Source of the DNA: Gelidibacter mesophilus DSM 14095
GTDB lineage: Bacteria > Bacteroidota > Bacteroidia > Flavobacteriales > Flavobacteriaceae
DNA: 64,000 nucleotides
Direction of reading: 5' to 3'
NCBI RefSeq assembly: GCF_000423005.1
Contig: NZ_AUHD01000008.1
Location: 1 to 64,000 of the forward strand
Positions 1-9,216 of this stretch are shown here, piece by piece. The position numbers were made by a program, and so were the translations under genes. The notes below the pieces were generated by a model that was given only the letters and a program-made list of their open reading frames with translations, made no database searches and had not been told where the DNA came from. Every line of letters starts with the position of its first letter. Position 1 is the stretch's first letter.

Positions 1-274
1 TGGTTGATGAAGCCATTTCAAAACAAATAAAAAATGCTTTGCGAACTCCAAATTTAACCTTGTGGAAAAGCGTATTGGCCGTGGTAGATTCAATATGTCC
101 GCAGATATTGCACTGTCTTGCAAAATCCTTGCGAACTTGGCAGGCAGTATGATTACATCTCAAGCATTTGTAGCCCATATTTGATTTAATTGAAGCTAAG
201 TATTTCTTGCAATCTTCATCGGTTTTGAACCGATCAGAGAACTCTAGAAGATTTTGACCTTTAAAAATATCCAT
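1..274 (-). CDS. IS1595-family transposase, N-terminal part (runs off window edge)
   Basis: An open frame of 91 codons starts at ATG 272-274 and continues past base 1. The product begins MDIFKGQNLLEF and has two CxxC pairs (YKCLRC and CNICGH) of a zinc ribbon followed by TANTLFHKVKFG. This arrangement is typical of the N-terminus of IS1595/ISXO2-like transposases, which carry a zinc ribbon ahead of the DDE nuclease domain. Only the ribbon part is visible, so whether the element is intact cannot be judged. Its upstream side ends about 35 bases from the next gene, so that gene's 3' end may have been shaped by the insertion. Confidence 0.8.
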   Translation of the reverse strand, partial: MDIFKGQNLLEFSDRFKTDEDCKKYLASIKSNMGYKCLRCNHTACQVRKDFARQCNICGHIESTTANTLFHKVKFGVRKAFFICFEMASST

Positions 275-309
275 AATATTATATGTTTACTGACAATAAA
301 GATATGTAT

Positions 310-600
310 TTAGATACTGACCTCTATTTTTGTTTTTTTTCTGAATAACAGAAAACTGCTAATTATAATAATACCTATTCCGATTATTAATATGCCATAT
401 TTCAATAATCCTATAAGAAAAAATGTAACAAATCCTTTGTAGCGAAGTGTATTCGATTTTTCAACTAGTTCAGGTATGATGTTAGAATTCTCTAATATGA
501 AGTAACAGAGCATACACAATGAACCTACTATATAAAGTCTTACAATTTTAGAATTTCTTTTATTCCGGTTTAATGTCATCGTCTGCTTTAAATTTTCCAT
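310..600 (-). CDS. Small predicted membrane protein, unknown function
   Basis: I do not recognise this family. From ATG 600 it encodes 96 residues with two hydrophobic segments, about residues 19-38 and 57-86, and a lysine-rich tail. The same frame is open up to 696, but the extra N-terminal residues look unlike a protein start. MENLK at 600 or MTLNR at 579 are the likelier starts. It lies directly downstream of the transposase start region. Existence is plausible from the membrane pattern; function is unknown. Confidence 0.4.
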   Translation of the reverse strand: MENLKQTMTLNRNKRNSKIVRLYIVGSLCMLCYFILENSNIIPELVEKSNTLRYKGFVTFFLIGLLKYGILIIGIGIIIISSFLLFRKKTKIEVSI

Positions 601-676
601 TAGAACCTGCATAGATGATAAAATACCCTTTGCCATTTTCGCTAATCGTAAATTTATACTCGTGATTTCTACGCAT
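560..676 (-). CDS. Possible 38-residue peptide overlapping the previous gene
   Basis: A short minus-strand frame starts at ATG 676 and stops at 560. It overlaps the membrane-protein frame out of phase. Its composition (NHEYKFTISENGKGYFIIYAG) looks protein-like, with alternating hydrophobic residues and a glycine turn, and resembles an antiparallel beta sheet. The stop lies just inside the possible start of the downstream membrane protein, which would suit translational coupling. It may equally be a remnant of a longer gene. Confidence 0.2.
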   Translation of the reverse strand: MRRNHEYKFTISENGKGYFIIYAGSNGKFKADDDIKPE

Positions 677-752
677 CGCTTATCCCTACATGTCATATCG
701 GTTTATCCCGAATTAATGCACATCCTTACTTAATTGCACTACAACGCTACCA

Positions 753-2448
753 TCACCAGCTTCCGCCACCGCCGCCGCCAAACCCTCCTCCTGAAGAACC
801 GCCACCTGACGATCCGCTACTTTTTGGAGAACTTACCATCGTCGTTTTAGCCGATGACATTGAATTGGCAAACGAATTAGAAAAGCTGTGCATGGTGAGC
901 GCTCTATTGGATGACGAACTATACCAATTAGGTGGCGGTACATGTAACGCATCAAATTTACTGGCCCATTTATCAAACAGCCCAAAAGCGAGTGCGTAGC
1001 CCATAGTCGTTTCAAAATAAGAAGGGTTTTCCGTAATGAGCATTTTCAGCTTATTGATTTCTGCAACTTTTATAAACTGTTTAAATCCTTTCAGTTCAGA
1101 AAAAGCGACATTCCCTTTCGGATTTTTTTTAATCATAAACTTAGTCATGTAGAATAAGAGCAGGTTTAAAATAATTACCGAAAACATGGCCACAAAACCC
1201 CAAACCGTCAACAGTACTGGCACCAAAATTATGGTCAGCAAAACCAATACGCCATAGGTAATATTTCTGACGCGTTTTGCCCCAGCTTCGTAATAAAGCT
1301 GCGCTTTCTGCTTTAGATTATTACGGGCGCTGCTCATCTTGGTATAAAATTTATCCTTTAAACTACTGATAAGAACTTCTGTTTTCTCCTGGAGTGATAG
1401 TACTTCCAAACAAGCCGTCAAAAATAATTTTTTCATAGCTGGTAGCCGCTTCTGACAACGGTTTTAAAGCTATCAATTTGGTATCAGCCGATGAAAACCA
1501 ACCTTTTTTTGGAATTTCTTCAATACGCAACAACCCTTTAGAGCCCCAGTATGGGATTAATGAAATCAAATCAGACACGTCATCGGAATCATTGATTAAA
1601 AATCCGGCCATGGCAGGATCCATTTTATCGGGTGGAAAATAACTGGTAATGCTAATGACCTCATCATCCTTTCCATACCTACGCCAAGTCATATAAAAGC
1701 CCCCAACGATCGCGATCAGAACAAACACCCAACCATAGTCGGTCCAAAAAGGCCAAAACGGTTTAATTTCAACAATGGAACTGGGCGGTAAATTGATTAA
1801 GATGGTCACACTCTCTCCCATATCTGAATCAAATCCAGGTCGGCTTTTACCTTCTACCAGACCATCGGCAACAAGAACATCAATCTGTTCACTTTCAGTA
1901 GTTGTGCCTTTAACTCCCGAATATAAAAAAACATCATTGGAATCAACGGCAATAGATTTTGAGAAGTGAATCTTAAATTCAATAGTTTTAAAGGTGGTCC
2001 GCCAATCGCTAGGCTTTAAATTCCAATAGAACTTTACTCCATCAGTTTCGTGTAAAAAAGCATTGTGGACTCGGTATCTAATTTCATAACGTTGCGGCCC
2101 TACGATAGTCTTGTCGGCGTCACCAATTTTTATTTGATAGGTCCTAGATAGCCTTTGTTCAAATCCAAAAGGTGTTTTAAAGTTATGATTAGGCACCTCA
2201 ACTTTACTAATTTTAATCTTTCTGACTTCCTGCTTGCCTTCTTCGGTGAATAGATCATAGGTGGTCTGAATGTCTCTGTAAATCCCGTGCTTTGGTAGTG
2301 TAAAGTTGAGATCATAGGTTTCAACAACATCAAAATAACCTGCCTCATGGAGGGTAATATCAACAGAATAATTGTCGACCGTAAAATCTTGGGCATAGCC
2401 AAAACTTACGCTCAGAAAAATAAGGAATAAGAGTGATAGCTGTTTCAT
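753..2448 (-). pseudogene. DUF2207-family membrane protein, split by a one-base frameshift
   Basis: Two minus-strand frames together make one DUF2207-type protein. The first (start ATG 2448, signal peptide MKQLSLLFLIFLSVSFGYAQ) has the extracellular beta-rich domain, one membrane helix and part of the cytoplasmic domain. It leaves frame at FDGLFGSTITPGE and stops at 1363. The second frame resumes with KTEVLISSLKDKF, has a pair of membrane helices and ends in the glycine/serine-rich tail common in this family. Adding one A to the four-base A run (plus-strand TTTT, 1382-1385) restores a continuous protein of roughly 560 residues. It may be a real mutation or a homopolymer sequencing error. It lies next to lemA, a frequent neighbour of this family. 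Confidence 0.8.
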
Positions 2449-2526
2449 TCGTACAGATCTAACCTGAAGAAAAGTGTGCATTTCTAAATTAGCAATTGGT
2501 ACAATGCTTAGAACTTTTGATAATGA

Positions 2527-3081
2527 CTAAAAACTCACTTTAACGTTCTCACGACTGGCCGCATCAGCTTCAAAGAAGTCGAAATGCTCATATCTCAGCA
2601 TTCCCGCAAATAAAGCACCCGGGAGACTTTCGCCATAGGTATTGTTTTCTCTCACTGTGCCATTGTAGTAACGACGACTTCGTTCAAGATTTTCTTCAAT
2701 TTCATTCAGTTTGTCCTGTAAGTTCAAAAAGTTAACATTGGCTTTCAAATCTGGATACGATTCACTCAGCGCAAAAATACTCCGAAGGGTTTGTTGTAAT
2801 TGATTTTCTGCCTTTATCTGTGCATTGATTTCACCAGGAGGCACTTGCATGGCGGCATTACGTGCCAATATGACCTTTTCCAAAGTCTCTTTTTCGTGTG
2901 TGGCATAGCCTTTAACGGTTTCTACCAGATTAGGAATCAAATCATAGCGCCTCTTAAGAGCCACATCAATATTGCCCCAGGCATCCTTTACTATATTTCG
3001 GTTTTTGGCAAAACGATTGAACACGGTTACCAACAAAATGACTAAAAGGACACTTATGCCCAAAACAACAAAAATAACCAT
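2527..3081 (-). CDS. lemA: LemA family protein
   Basis: A 184-residue protein with an N-terminal membrane helix (about residues 2-20), then NRFAKNRNIVKDAWGNIDVALKRR and RYDLIPNLVETVKGYATHEKETL, the signature region of LemA proteins. The rest is a predicted helical bundle with NNTYGESLPGALFAGMLRYEHFDFF near the end, also typical. LemA proteins are membrane-anchored helical proteins of unclear role, often coded beside DUF2207 proteins with Gly-rich tails, as here (78 bases from the DUF2207 start). The two probably form one operon. Confidence 0.93.
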   Translation of the reverse strand: MVIFVVLGISVLLVILLVTVFNRFAKNRNIVKDAWGNIDVALKRRYDLIPNLVETVKGYATHEKETLEKVILARNAAMQVPPGEINAQIKAENQLQQTLRSIFALSESYPDLKANVNFLNLQDKLNEIEENLERSRRYYNGTVRENNTYGESLPGALFAGMLRYEHFDFFEADAASRENVKVSF

Positions 3082-3437
3082 AAACAGTTGATTTTTAATA
3101 GAATCATCATCTAGAAACAGGTGATTCTTTAATTATTAGATACTAATATAGTGATTTCTACAGTATCTTTATCAAACGCTTAAGCAATCATTGACTATCC
3201 AAAAGACCTCAAATTTGGTTTTATTGAGATATACCCCGACCCTGGAAAAGGTGCGCTATACAGCAACTTATCAGTTTTTCTTTAATAACATTCTTTGGAT
3301 AGCATCCATTTTCAAGCTGCTAATTATGTTACAACTCAGGACCATTTTCTTAGCTCATATTGTAAAACGGCATTAAAAAGGAACGTTCTTTGGATAAAAT
3401 CCCTTGATAAGTATTTTATTTATACGGTTACAATTAG
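3082..3437. other. Intergenic, no gene recognised
   Basis: About 356 bases between the lemA start and the tRNA. A short plus-strand frame here has no recognisable features and I regard it as chance. I see no clear TAnnTTTG box for lemA. Confidence 0.5.
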
Positions 3438-3509
3438 TGACTCCATCAGGATTCGAACCTGAATCTAAAGTTTAGGAAACTTTTATTCTATCCCTTGAAC
3501 TATGGAGCC
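3438..3509 (-). tRNA. tRNA-Arg (anticodon CCU)
   Basis: On the minus strand a 72-nt cloverleaf folds. The acceptor GGCTCCA pairs with TGGAGTC (one G-U), with discriminator A. There is a D arm GTTC/GAAT, an anticodon stem AAAGT/ACTTT with loop TTCCTAA (anticodon CCT), and a T arm TCAGG-TTCGAAT-CCTGA. The CCA end is not encoded. The anticodon reads AGG arginine codons. Confidence 0.93.
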
Positions 3510-3621
3510 TTAACACTAAAAAACTTTGATTTCTCTTTCTAAATTGTCCGGATATCAAAGTAAACCGACCTAAAGGTAAATAATTTTACTTATTAGCGAT
3601 ATTTACCGTGCTTCAGGATAC

Positions 3622-4332
3622 CTAAATAAGCTTCATCTCGTTAGGCTCCAAAATACTATCCCCACGCAGTCTCAAGAAGATTTGCGCTACGGCGATGGTA
3701 TCTTTTTCGCAATACACAACGATGCGCTTTAAGTCATTTTCCTCGTAATACACGCGACATACTTCACTACCATCTATATCATCTTTTGGAGAAGGAATGC
3801 CGAGGACAGTAGTCAGTAATTTTAAAGAAGTATAATTTTTATAATCTCCAAATTTCCATAATTCCAAAGTATCCAAATGTGGCACTTCCCAAGGTTTTTT
3901 TCCGAAGAGATTCAGCTTATTAGGCAATTCGATTTTATGAATAATCATACGTCTTGCGATATAAGGAAAATCAAACTCCTTCCCATTGTGGGCGCACAAC
4001 AAATGTTTAGCCTGATTGAAATGGGATTCAATAAGGGCTTTAAAATCATTCAAAATTTTAATTTCATCGCCATAAAAAGACGTCACTCGAAATGTCCTTT
4101 TGGCCTCTTGCAATTTAAAGTAACCAACTGATATACACACAATTTTACCGAACTCCGCCCAAATTCCTGCACGTTCATAAAATTCTTCTGCTGGAATTTC
4201 CGCGCGTTGGTATTTAGACTTGAGTTCCCAAAGCTCTTGTTTTGTTTGATCCAAATCAGAGAAATGACGCGTTTCCGGGACCGTTTCAATGTCCAGAAAT
4301 AAAATGTCTTCAAGGTTGAGTTTACTGATCAT
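3622..4332 (-). CDS. Predicted 3'-5' exonuclease of the PolB-like family
   Basis: A 236-residue protein with an RNase H-like exonuclease fold. The Exo I motif is DIETVPE (about residues 14-20), the Exo II region is LCAHNGKEFDFPYIARR, and the Exo III-like CEKDTIAVAQIFLR lies near the C-terminus. This set matches the stand-alone exonucleases related to the proofreading domain of family B DNA polymerases. The metal-binding acidic residues (DIE, the D of EFD, and the D of CEKD) are present, so it should be active. A dispersed hairpin repeat sits immediately upstream of its start and supplies a GGA sequence 8 bases before the ATG. Confidence 0.85.
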   Translation of the reverse strand: MISKLNLEDILFLDIETVPETRHFSDLDQTKQELWELKSKYQRAEIPAEEFYERAGIWAEFGKIVCISVGYFKLQEAKRTFRVTSFYGDEIKILNDFKALIESHFNQAKHLLCAHNGKEFDFPYIARRMIIHKIELPNKLNLFGKKPWEVPHLDTLELWKFGDYKNYTSLKLLTTVLGIPSPKDDIDGSEVCRVYYEENDLKRIVVYCEKDTIAVAQIFLRLRGDSILEPNEMKLI

Positions 4333-4337
4333 TTTTT

Positions 4338-4361
4338 GTTTCCGCGAAGGTGGGAATCTTA
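4338..4361 (-). repeat. Dispersed start-codon palindrome, copy A
   Basis: On the minus strand, AAGATTCCCACC and TTCGCGGAAAC form an imperfect hairpin that ends 5 bases before the exonuclease ATG. It is a diverged member of the GAGATTCC...GGAAT family also present at 16469, 20604, 26129, 52558 and 53414. The right arm GGA is the only purine-rich sequence at Shine-Dalgarno distance. Confidence 0.6.
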
Positions 4362-4405
4362 TTAGTTAGTACTTGTTTTATATCGAAAATATAAGCTTTA
4401 CAATG

Positions 4406-5566
4406 CTAATTTTGCTTCATCATTTTGTACGCCTCATCAATATACGCATAGATATCGTCTGTAAAGGCTTCACCATTATAATCCACTTTTAAAGACTCAT
4501 GGCCCAAACGCACAATCATCATATTGTCCTCTGGTTGCACAATAACGTATTGTCCTAAATGACCACGCATCATATAAAAATCCTTTCCTTTGTAATCTTG
4601 AATCAGCCACCATCCGTAGCCATATTCTGGACTTTCTGGAAACCGAGGTGTTATTGACTTTGCCACAAAAGCAGAGTCAATAATTTGTTTGCCATTCCAT
4701 TTTCCATGATCTTTAAATAACTTGCCATAGCGGGCAAAATCCTTGGCATTACTGGCAATACAGCAATAAGCCTTTACCAAATCATTTGCTTCACTGTCCA
4801 CTTGCCACAGCGTTGAATTTTCTGAGCCCAAAGGTTTCCAAAAAGATTCCGATAAATAGTCATAGAGTTTTTTGCCAGTTGCTTTTTCAATCACCATAGC
4901 CAATAGCTGCGTATCGCCACTAGCATACTTGTATTTTTGTCCAGGCTCATCGTCCATTTTTAATCCGAGGATGACTTTGGCAAGATCATCATCAAAATAG
5001 GCACGTGTAGTAATGGATAAAGGCGAATAATAGGCTTCATCCCAATTGGTGCCAGAACTCATGGAAGATAAATCGCCAACGGTCATTCGTGCTGCCATTC
5101 CTTCACTAAATTCAGGGAAAAAATCACCAACCGGTTGATCCAAACTTTTGATATAGCCTTGTTCAATGGCTTTTTGCATCAATCCAGACACATAGCTTTT
5201 TGCCATAGAAAAAGAGTTGGATTTTGAGTTTTCACCAAACCCATCATAATAATTTTCAAACCAAATACTATCATTTTTGATGATGACATAGGCAATCGTG
5301 CCCAAATCTTTATTCATTTTTTGAAGAGCTTCGGTTTCTTTGGCAGAATTATAGTCCAAATGGTTAGGCCAAGGTTGCGCGGTACCGTTTGCGACTACTT
5401 CATTGTCGAATTCCTTATAGTCTTCTAGATACGCTGTTTTATGACCTTTGAGATAGATAGTTCTCACTGCCTTTAACAAATAATCGGTATCAGTAATGTA
5501 TAAAATGGCTATAGTAAGCACAAATAAAATGAGGATCCATTTAAGGAACTTTCTTAGGAATTTCAT
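4406..5566 (-). CDS. Serine hydrolase of the beta-lactamase/penicillin-binding class C fold
   Basis: A 386-residue protein starting MKFLRKFLKWILILFVLTI, a membrane anchor or signal. The active-site SxxK motif is SMAK (in NSFSMAKSYVSG), the second motif is YAS (YKYASGDTQ), and the late HLG (RGHLGQYV) stands in for the KTG triad, as is common in class C-like hydrolases. These enzymes act outside the cytoplasmic membrane as esterases, D-aminopeptidases or beta-lactamase relatives. The substrate cannot be told from the sequence. It stands alone, with 108 bases before the next gene downstream. Confidence 0.85.
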   Translation of the reverse strand: MKFLRKFLKWILILFVLTIAILYITDTDYLLKAVRTIYLKGHKTAYLEDYKEFDNEVVANGTAQPWPNHLDYNSAKETEALQKMNKDLGTIAYVIIKNDSIWFENYYDGFGENSKSNSFSMAKSYVSGLMQKAIEQGYIKSLDQPVGDFFPEFSEGMAARMTVGDLSSMSSGTNWDEAYYSPLSITTRAYFDDDLAKVILGLKMDDEPGQKYKYASGDTQLLAMVIEKATGKKLYDYLSESFWKPLGSENSTLWQVDSEANDLVKAYCCIASNAKDFARYGKLFKDHGKWNGKQIIDSAFVAKSITPRFPESPEYGYGWWLIQDYKGKDFYMMRGHLGQYVIVQPEDNMMIVRLGHESLKVDYNGEAFTDDIYAYIDEAYKMMKQN

Positions 5567-5674
5567 AAGTTGGTGTTTAGTGAAATAAATATAAGGAATT
5601 TAACTTTCAATTGAGATATAAGACCTCAGAGGTTTTATCCCATACTTATAGGAATTGAACCTTCTGTTAATTTT

Positions 5675-6148
5675 TTAAAACAAACTTTGTTGTTTATAGG
5701 GACTTTCGTGCTCCAACAACCATTGTTTACGATACAATCCTCCTGCATAACCTGTTAAGCTTCCATCACTCCCAATAACCCGATGACAGGGCACTACAAT
5801 CCATAGCGGATTTTTACCATTGGCATTGGCAACAGCCCGTATCGCTTTAACATCTCCCAATTGTTGGGACAATTCTAAATAGGACCTTGTTTTTCCGTGG
5901 GGTATGGTTTGAAGGGCTTCCCAAACTCTTTTTTGAAAGTCAGTTCCCTCCGGATTAAGACAAAGGTCGAACTGCGTGCGTTTACCCTCGAAATATTCGG
6001 TGAGTTGATGAACGCAATCTTCGAGCTCTATAGGAATGATATCCGTGATTTTTTCTTCAGAATTTAATACGGAAATGGAGGCTACACCTAAGTCATCACC
6101 ACTAATTTTAGTATATCCTAAAGGCGATTTGATGATGCAGGTTTCCAT
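5675..6148 (-). CDS. ogt: Methylated-DNA--protein-cysteine methyltransferase
   Basis: A 157-residue protein of normal Ogt/MGMT length. The active-site motif is PCHRV (in VVPCHRVIGSDGSLTGYAGG). The helix-turn-helix region FQKRVWEALQTIPHGKTRSY contains the arginine finger region used to flip the damaged base. It removes O6-methyl groups from guanine by transferring them irreversibly to its cysteine. Its ATG overlaps the stop of the upstream CNNM gene by one base (TAATG), so the two are probably translationally coupled. Confidence 0.95.
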   Translation of the reverse strand: METCIIKSPLGYTKISGDDLGVASISVLNSEEKITDIIPIELEDCVHQLTEYFEGKRTQFDLCLNPEGTDFQKRVWEALQTIPHGKTRSYLELSQQLGDVKAIRAVANANGKNPLWIVVPCHRVIGSDGSLTGYAGGLYRKQWLLEHESPYKQQSLF

Positions 6149-7296
6149 TACTGATCAGGTTTGGAGTCGCCATTGTTAGCTTTCAAATTATCTTCAACAT
6201 TTTTATGACCTGCCGATGGGCGTCTGGCATCGATTTCATTCTTATCTATTCCGAAGTGTTTTGCTCTTGCCTCCCAACTTTTCCGGGCCTGCTGTTGAAG
6301 ATCTGCTACATTGTCGCTCTCATCCATAATTTCAAGTCCAAGCAAGGTCTCTATCACATCCTCCATAGTGACCAAACCGGTAACCGTTCCGTATTCATCC
6401 ACCACTAAAGCCATGTGATTCTTACTCTCCACCAATTTATCAAATAAAATAGGAATAGGCAGATTTCGTTCAACAATGATAATATCTCTTCTGATATCCG
6501 CCAAAATTTTATTATCGTTATCAAGCGCCATTTCCTTATAGATGTCATCCTTGAGCACCAAACCTGTGATGTTATCTGAATTTTCGGCATAGATTGGAAT
6601 TCGCGAAACGCGAAGATCCATATTTTCCTCGAAAAATGATTTGACCGACTTCGTTTCATCTTCAGAGACCATCATGGTTCGAGGCGTCATAATATCTTTT
6701 GCTAAAATCTTTTTGAAGTTGATTAGGTTTTTGATGACTTTACTTTCAGATTCTTGAAACACGCCTTCCTCATGGGCAATCTCTGCCATGGCTAAAAAAC
6801 TATCTCTACTTACCGTGCTCACATGCGCATTTTTACCCCCAATCAATTTTGTGGTCAATTGCAAAAGCCAAAGAATACCTGTATATCTTAAAGGAAAGAT
6901 TAAAATATTAAGCGCTTTTGCCGTGAAATTTGCCAATTTCCTCCAATAGGTGGCCCCAATAGTTTTAGGAATAATTTCAGAAAGCACTAAGATAAGCAGC
7001 GTCATTAAGGCAGATACGATCATAATGGAATTACCGCCATTGCCGAACACTTTTTCAGCTTGGACCCCAACTAAAATTGCACCAACAGTATGCGCAATGG
7101 TGTTCACGGTTAAGATGGCAATCAGGGGTTGATCGACATCTTTTTTAAGAGCTTCCAAGGTAAGGGCATAACTTTTACCTTCTTTCTTCTTAATATTAAT
7201 AAACGTTGGCGTAATACTCAGTAAAACCGCTTCTAATATGGAACATAGAAAGGAAAAGAAAATTGAAATAAACGCATAAAGGATTAATAAGCTCAT
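6148..7296 (-). CDS. CNNM/CorC-type transporter-associated protein (DUF21 plus CBS pair)
   Basis: A 382-residue protein. The N-terminal half holds the DUF21 membrane domain with about four hydrophobic segments, including the SEIIPKTIGA motif typical of CNNM proteins. The following part has a CBS-domain pair with KDIMTPRTMM and VVDEYGTVTGLVTMEDVIE. The usual C-terminal CorC/HlyC domain seems absent or replaced by a short polar tail. The family is linked to magnesium or cobalt efflux. It is the first gene of a two-gene unit with ogt. Confidence 0.88.
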   Translation of the reverse strand: MSLLILYAFISIFFSFLCSILEAVLLSITPTFINIKKKEGKSYALTLEALKKDVDQPLIAILTVNTIAHTVGAILVGVQAEKVFGNGGNSIMIVSALMTLLILVLSEIIPKTIGATYWRKLANFTAKALNILIFPLRYTGILWLLQLTTKLIGGKNAHVSTVSRDSFLAMAEIAHEEGVFQESESKVIKNLINFKKILAKDIMTPRTMMVSEDETKSVKSFFEENMDLRVSRIPIYAENSDNITGLVLKDDIYKEMALDNDNKILADIRRDIIIVERNLPIPILFDKLVESKNHMALVVDEYGTVTGLVTMEDVIETLLGLEIMDESDNVADLQQQARKSWEARAKHFGIDKNEIDARRPSAGHKNVEDNLKANNGDSKPDQ

Positions 7297-7377
7297 TAAT
7301 TTTTAAGTTTAATGCTAATTTAAGCATATTATTAGGTACGTGTTTGTGTTTTTAATAAAACAATTAACTAGTATCCA

Positions 7378-7785
7378 TCAACTTTCTAAAATAATGCTGG
7401 TATTTGGTACTCCATATTGCGAAATTCGCTCAATAAAAGTAACCAGATCTTTATTGCTTTTAAAATATCCCAAAATGCACAAACGATCCTCTCCCGTAAT
7501 GCGATCGCACCGATGCACTTCTTCCTGATGGATAATTTGGTTATAGGCTGTTCTTAAAGTACTCGATTGATGGATCTTTAAATTAATATAAGCTTTAGTC
7601 GAAACTCCCAGTTATTCATGATTGAGTTGTAATGAATAGGCCAAAATAATTCCTTTTTTCTCTAATTGCTTCACGCGTTTTCCAACTGCCGGCGCTGAAA
7701 GCTCCACTTTCTTACCAATGGTGGCAAAAGATTCGCGAGCGTTTTTACGAAGCATTTTCAAAATTTCTTTATCAATATCATCCAT
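7378..7785 (-). pseudogene. Lrp/AsnC-family regulator with an in-frame stop
   Basis: The first part encodes the winged-helix domain (MDDIDKEILKMLRKNARESF, with the recognition region SAPAVGKRVKQLEKKGI) and halts at TAA 7612-7614 after LQLNHE. The same frame continues without a shift: LGVSTKAYINLKIHQSS, then GEDRLCILGYFKSNKDLVTFIERI, the ligand-binding (RAM) domain, ending at TGA 7378-7380. Homologues usually have a lysine where the stop is, so one AAA to TAA change explains it. The total of about 135 residues is near normal length. The start could also be 7794. It is either a true pseudogene, a suppressed stop or a base-call error. Confidence 0.82.
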
Positions 7786-7990
7786 TTGAATCATAAACAA
7801 AATTAGCATTATACATTTTAATCGGAATTAAATATACACAAATGAATTTGTTAGATCATAAATACAAGCCGTTTCTTATAATTTAAAAATGTCGCTAGCT
7901 CTCATTTTATTGACCATGAGAACGCAACATTCTTGAATTTAAACCAATTAATAATTTTCACTTCGACAAAGAGCGTTCGGAAATAAAACC

Positions 7991-8016
7991 AAAAAATCCC
8001 GCTGAAAAGCGGGATT
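7991..8016 (-). terminator. Rho-independent terminator of hemB
   Basis: The 9-base arms AATCCCGCT and AGCGGGATT enclose loop GAAA (7995-8016). On the minus strand the stem is followed by a run of T (plus-strand A 7991-7996). It lies about 50 bases past the hemB stop. Confidence 0.88.
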
Positions 8017-8068
8017 AGTAACATAATCAATTCTTAACGCGTTGCTTCGCAACCTTTAAAACTGAGAT

Positions 8069-9061
8069 TTACTCATTTAAAAGCTTTACGACATCCTTCG
8101 CAAAATAACTCGCAATCACATCAGCACCAGCGCGTTTTATAGCTGTAATTTGTTCCATCATAACGGCATCATGATTCAGCCAACCTTTTTCTGAGGCAGC
8201 TTTAAGCATGGCATATTCACCAGAAACTTGATAAACTGCCACTGGAACGTCTACCGCGTTTTTAATTTCGCGTACAATATCCAAATAGCATAATCCTGGT
8301 TTGATCATAACAATATCCGCACCTTCATCAATGTCCATTTCGGTTTCTCTTATAGCCTCAAAACGGTTGCCATAATCCATTTGATAAGTATTTTTGTCCT
8401 TTGGAATGTCTTGCATGTCCACCGGTGCAGAATCTAAGGCATCTCGAAACGGCCCATAAAAGGCAGAGGCATATTTGGCAGAATAACTCATAATACCGGT
8501 ATCCGTAAAACCTTCATCTTCCAGAGCTTCACGAATAGCCACAATACGACCATCCATCATATCACTAGGAGCCACAAAGTCGGCTCCTGCTTTAGCATGA
8601 GAAACACTCATTTCGGCTAACAGATCAACAGATTCATCATTTAAAATAATTCCATTATGGACAATGCCATCATGGCCAAAAGCGGAATAAGGATCAAAAG
8701 CCACATCAGTCATGACCAACATTCCTGGACATGCATTTTTAACCGTTTTGATAGCGCGTTGCATCAGACCGTTAGAATTGATAGCCTCTTTGCCTTTGTT
8801 ATCTTTTAAATTATCAGGAACTTTTACGAAAAGCAATACAGACTTTAAGCCCATACTCCAAAGTTCTTTAACTTCCTTTTCCAGCAAATCGAGACTTAGG
8901 CGATAATAATCTGGCATGGACGCAATTTCTTCCTTGATACTTTTTCCTTCCACCACAAAAAGTGGTACTAAAAAATCATTTGGGGAAATGATCGTTTCTC
9001 TTACTAAAGAACGAATAGCATTATTGGTTCTTAATCTTCTGTTTCTTCTTAATGGGTACAT
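8069..9061 (-). CDS. hemB: Porphobilinogen synthase (delta-aminolevulinate dehydratase)
   Basis: A 330-residue protein, the normal length. It condenses two 5-aminolevulinate molecules into porphobilinogen, the second committed step of haem synthesis. The Schiff-base lysines sit in SYSAKYASAFYGPFRDA and MIKPGLCYLDIV. The metal region reads TDVAFDPYSAFGHDG, the aspartate type, so it lacks the three zinc cysteines of the E. coli enzyme and is probably magnesium-dependent. It is separated from the other hem genes by the opposite-strand helicase, with its own terminator downstream. A TAnnTTTG-type box (minus strand, 9188-9195) lies about 130 bases upstream. Confidence 0.97.
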   Translation of the reverse strand: MYPLRRNRRLRTNNAIRSLVRETIISPNDFLVPLFVVEGKSIKEEIASMPDYYRLSLDLLEKEVKELWSMGLKSVLLFVKVPDNLKDNKGKEAINSNGLMQRAIKTVKNACPGMLVMTDVAFDPYSAFGHDGIVHNGIILNDESVDLLAEMSVSHAKAGADFVAPSDMMDGRIVAIREALEDEGFTDTGIMSYSAKYASAFYGPFRDALDSAPVDMQDIPKDKNTYQMDYGNRFEAIRETEMDIDEGADIVMIKPGLCYLDIVREIKNAVDVPVAVYQVSGEYAMLKAASEKGWLNHDAVMMEQITAIKRAGADVIASYFAKDVVKLLNE

Positions 9062-9216
9062 AATTCTATATTAAAAGTGAAAGTAAAAGTTGAGGACATC
9101 CTATTCTATTATTAATTATTTGTTCCTCTAAAATGAGGCGGAGAATGCTCCTTGCTTTAATCGTGAATTTCTTATTTTTAGCTTTTGCAAATTTAAAAAT
9201 TTAAACCCACTTAAAC

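Noticed and set aside
3191-3376. Short plus-strand frame upstream of lemA
   Set aside because: No family features and no start signal, in an AT-rich gap next to a tRNA. Taken as chance.
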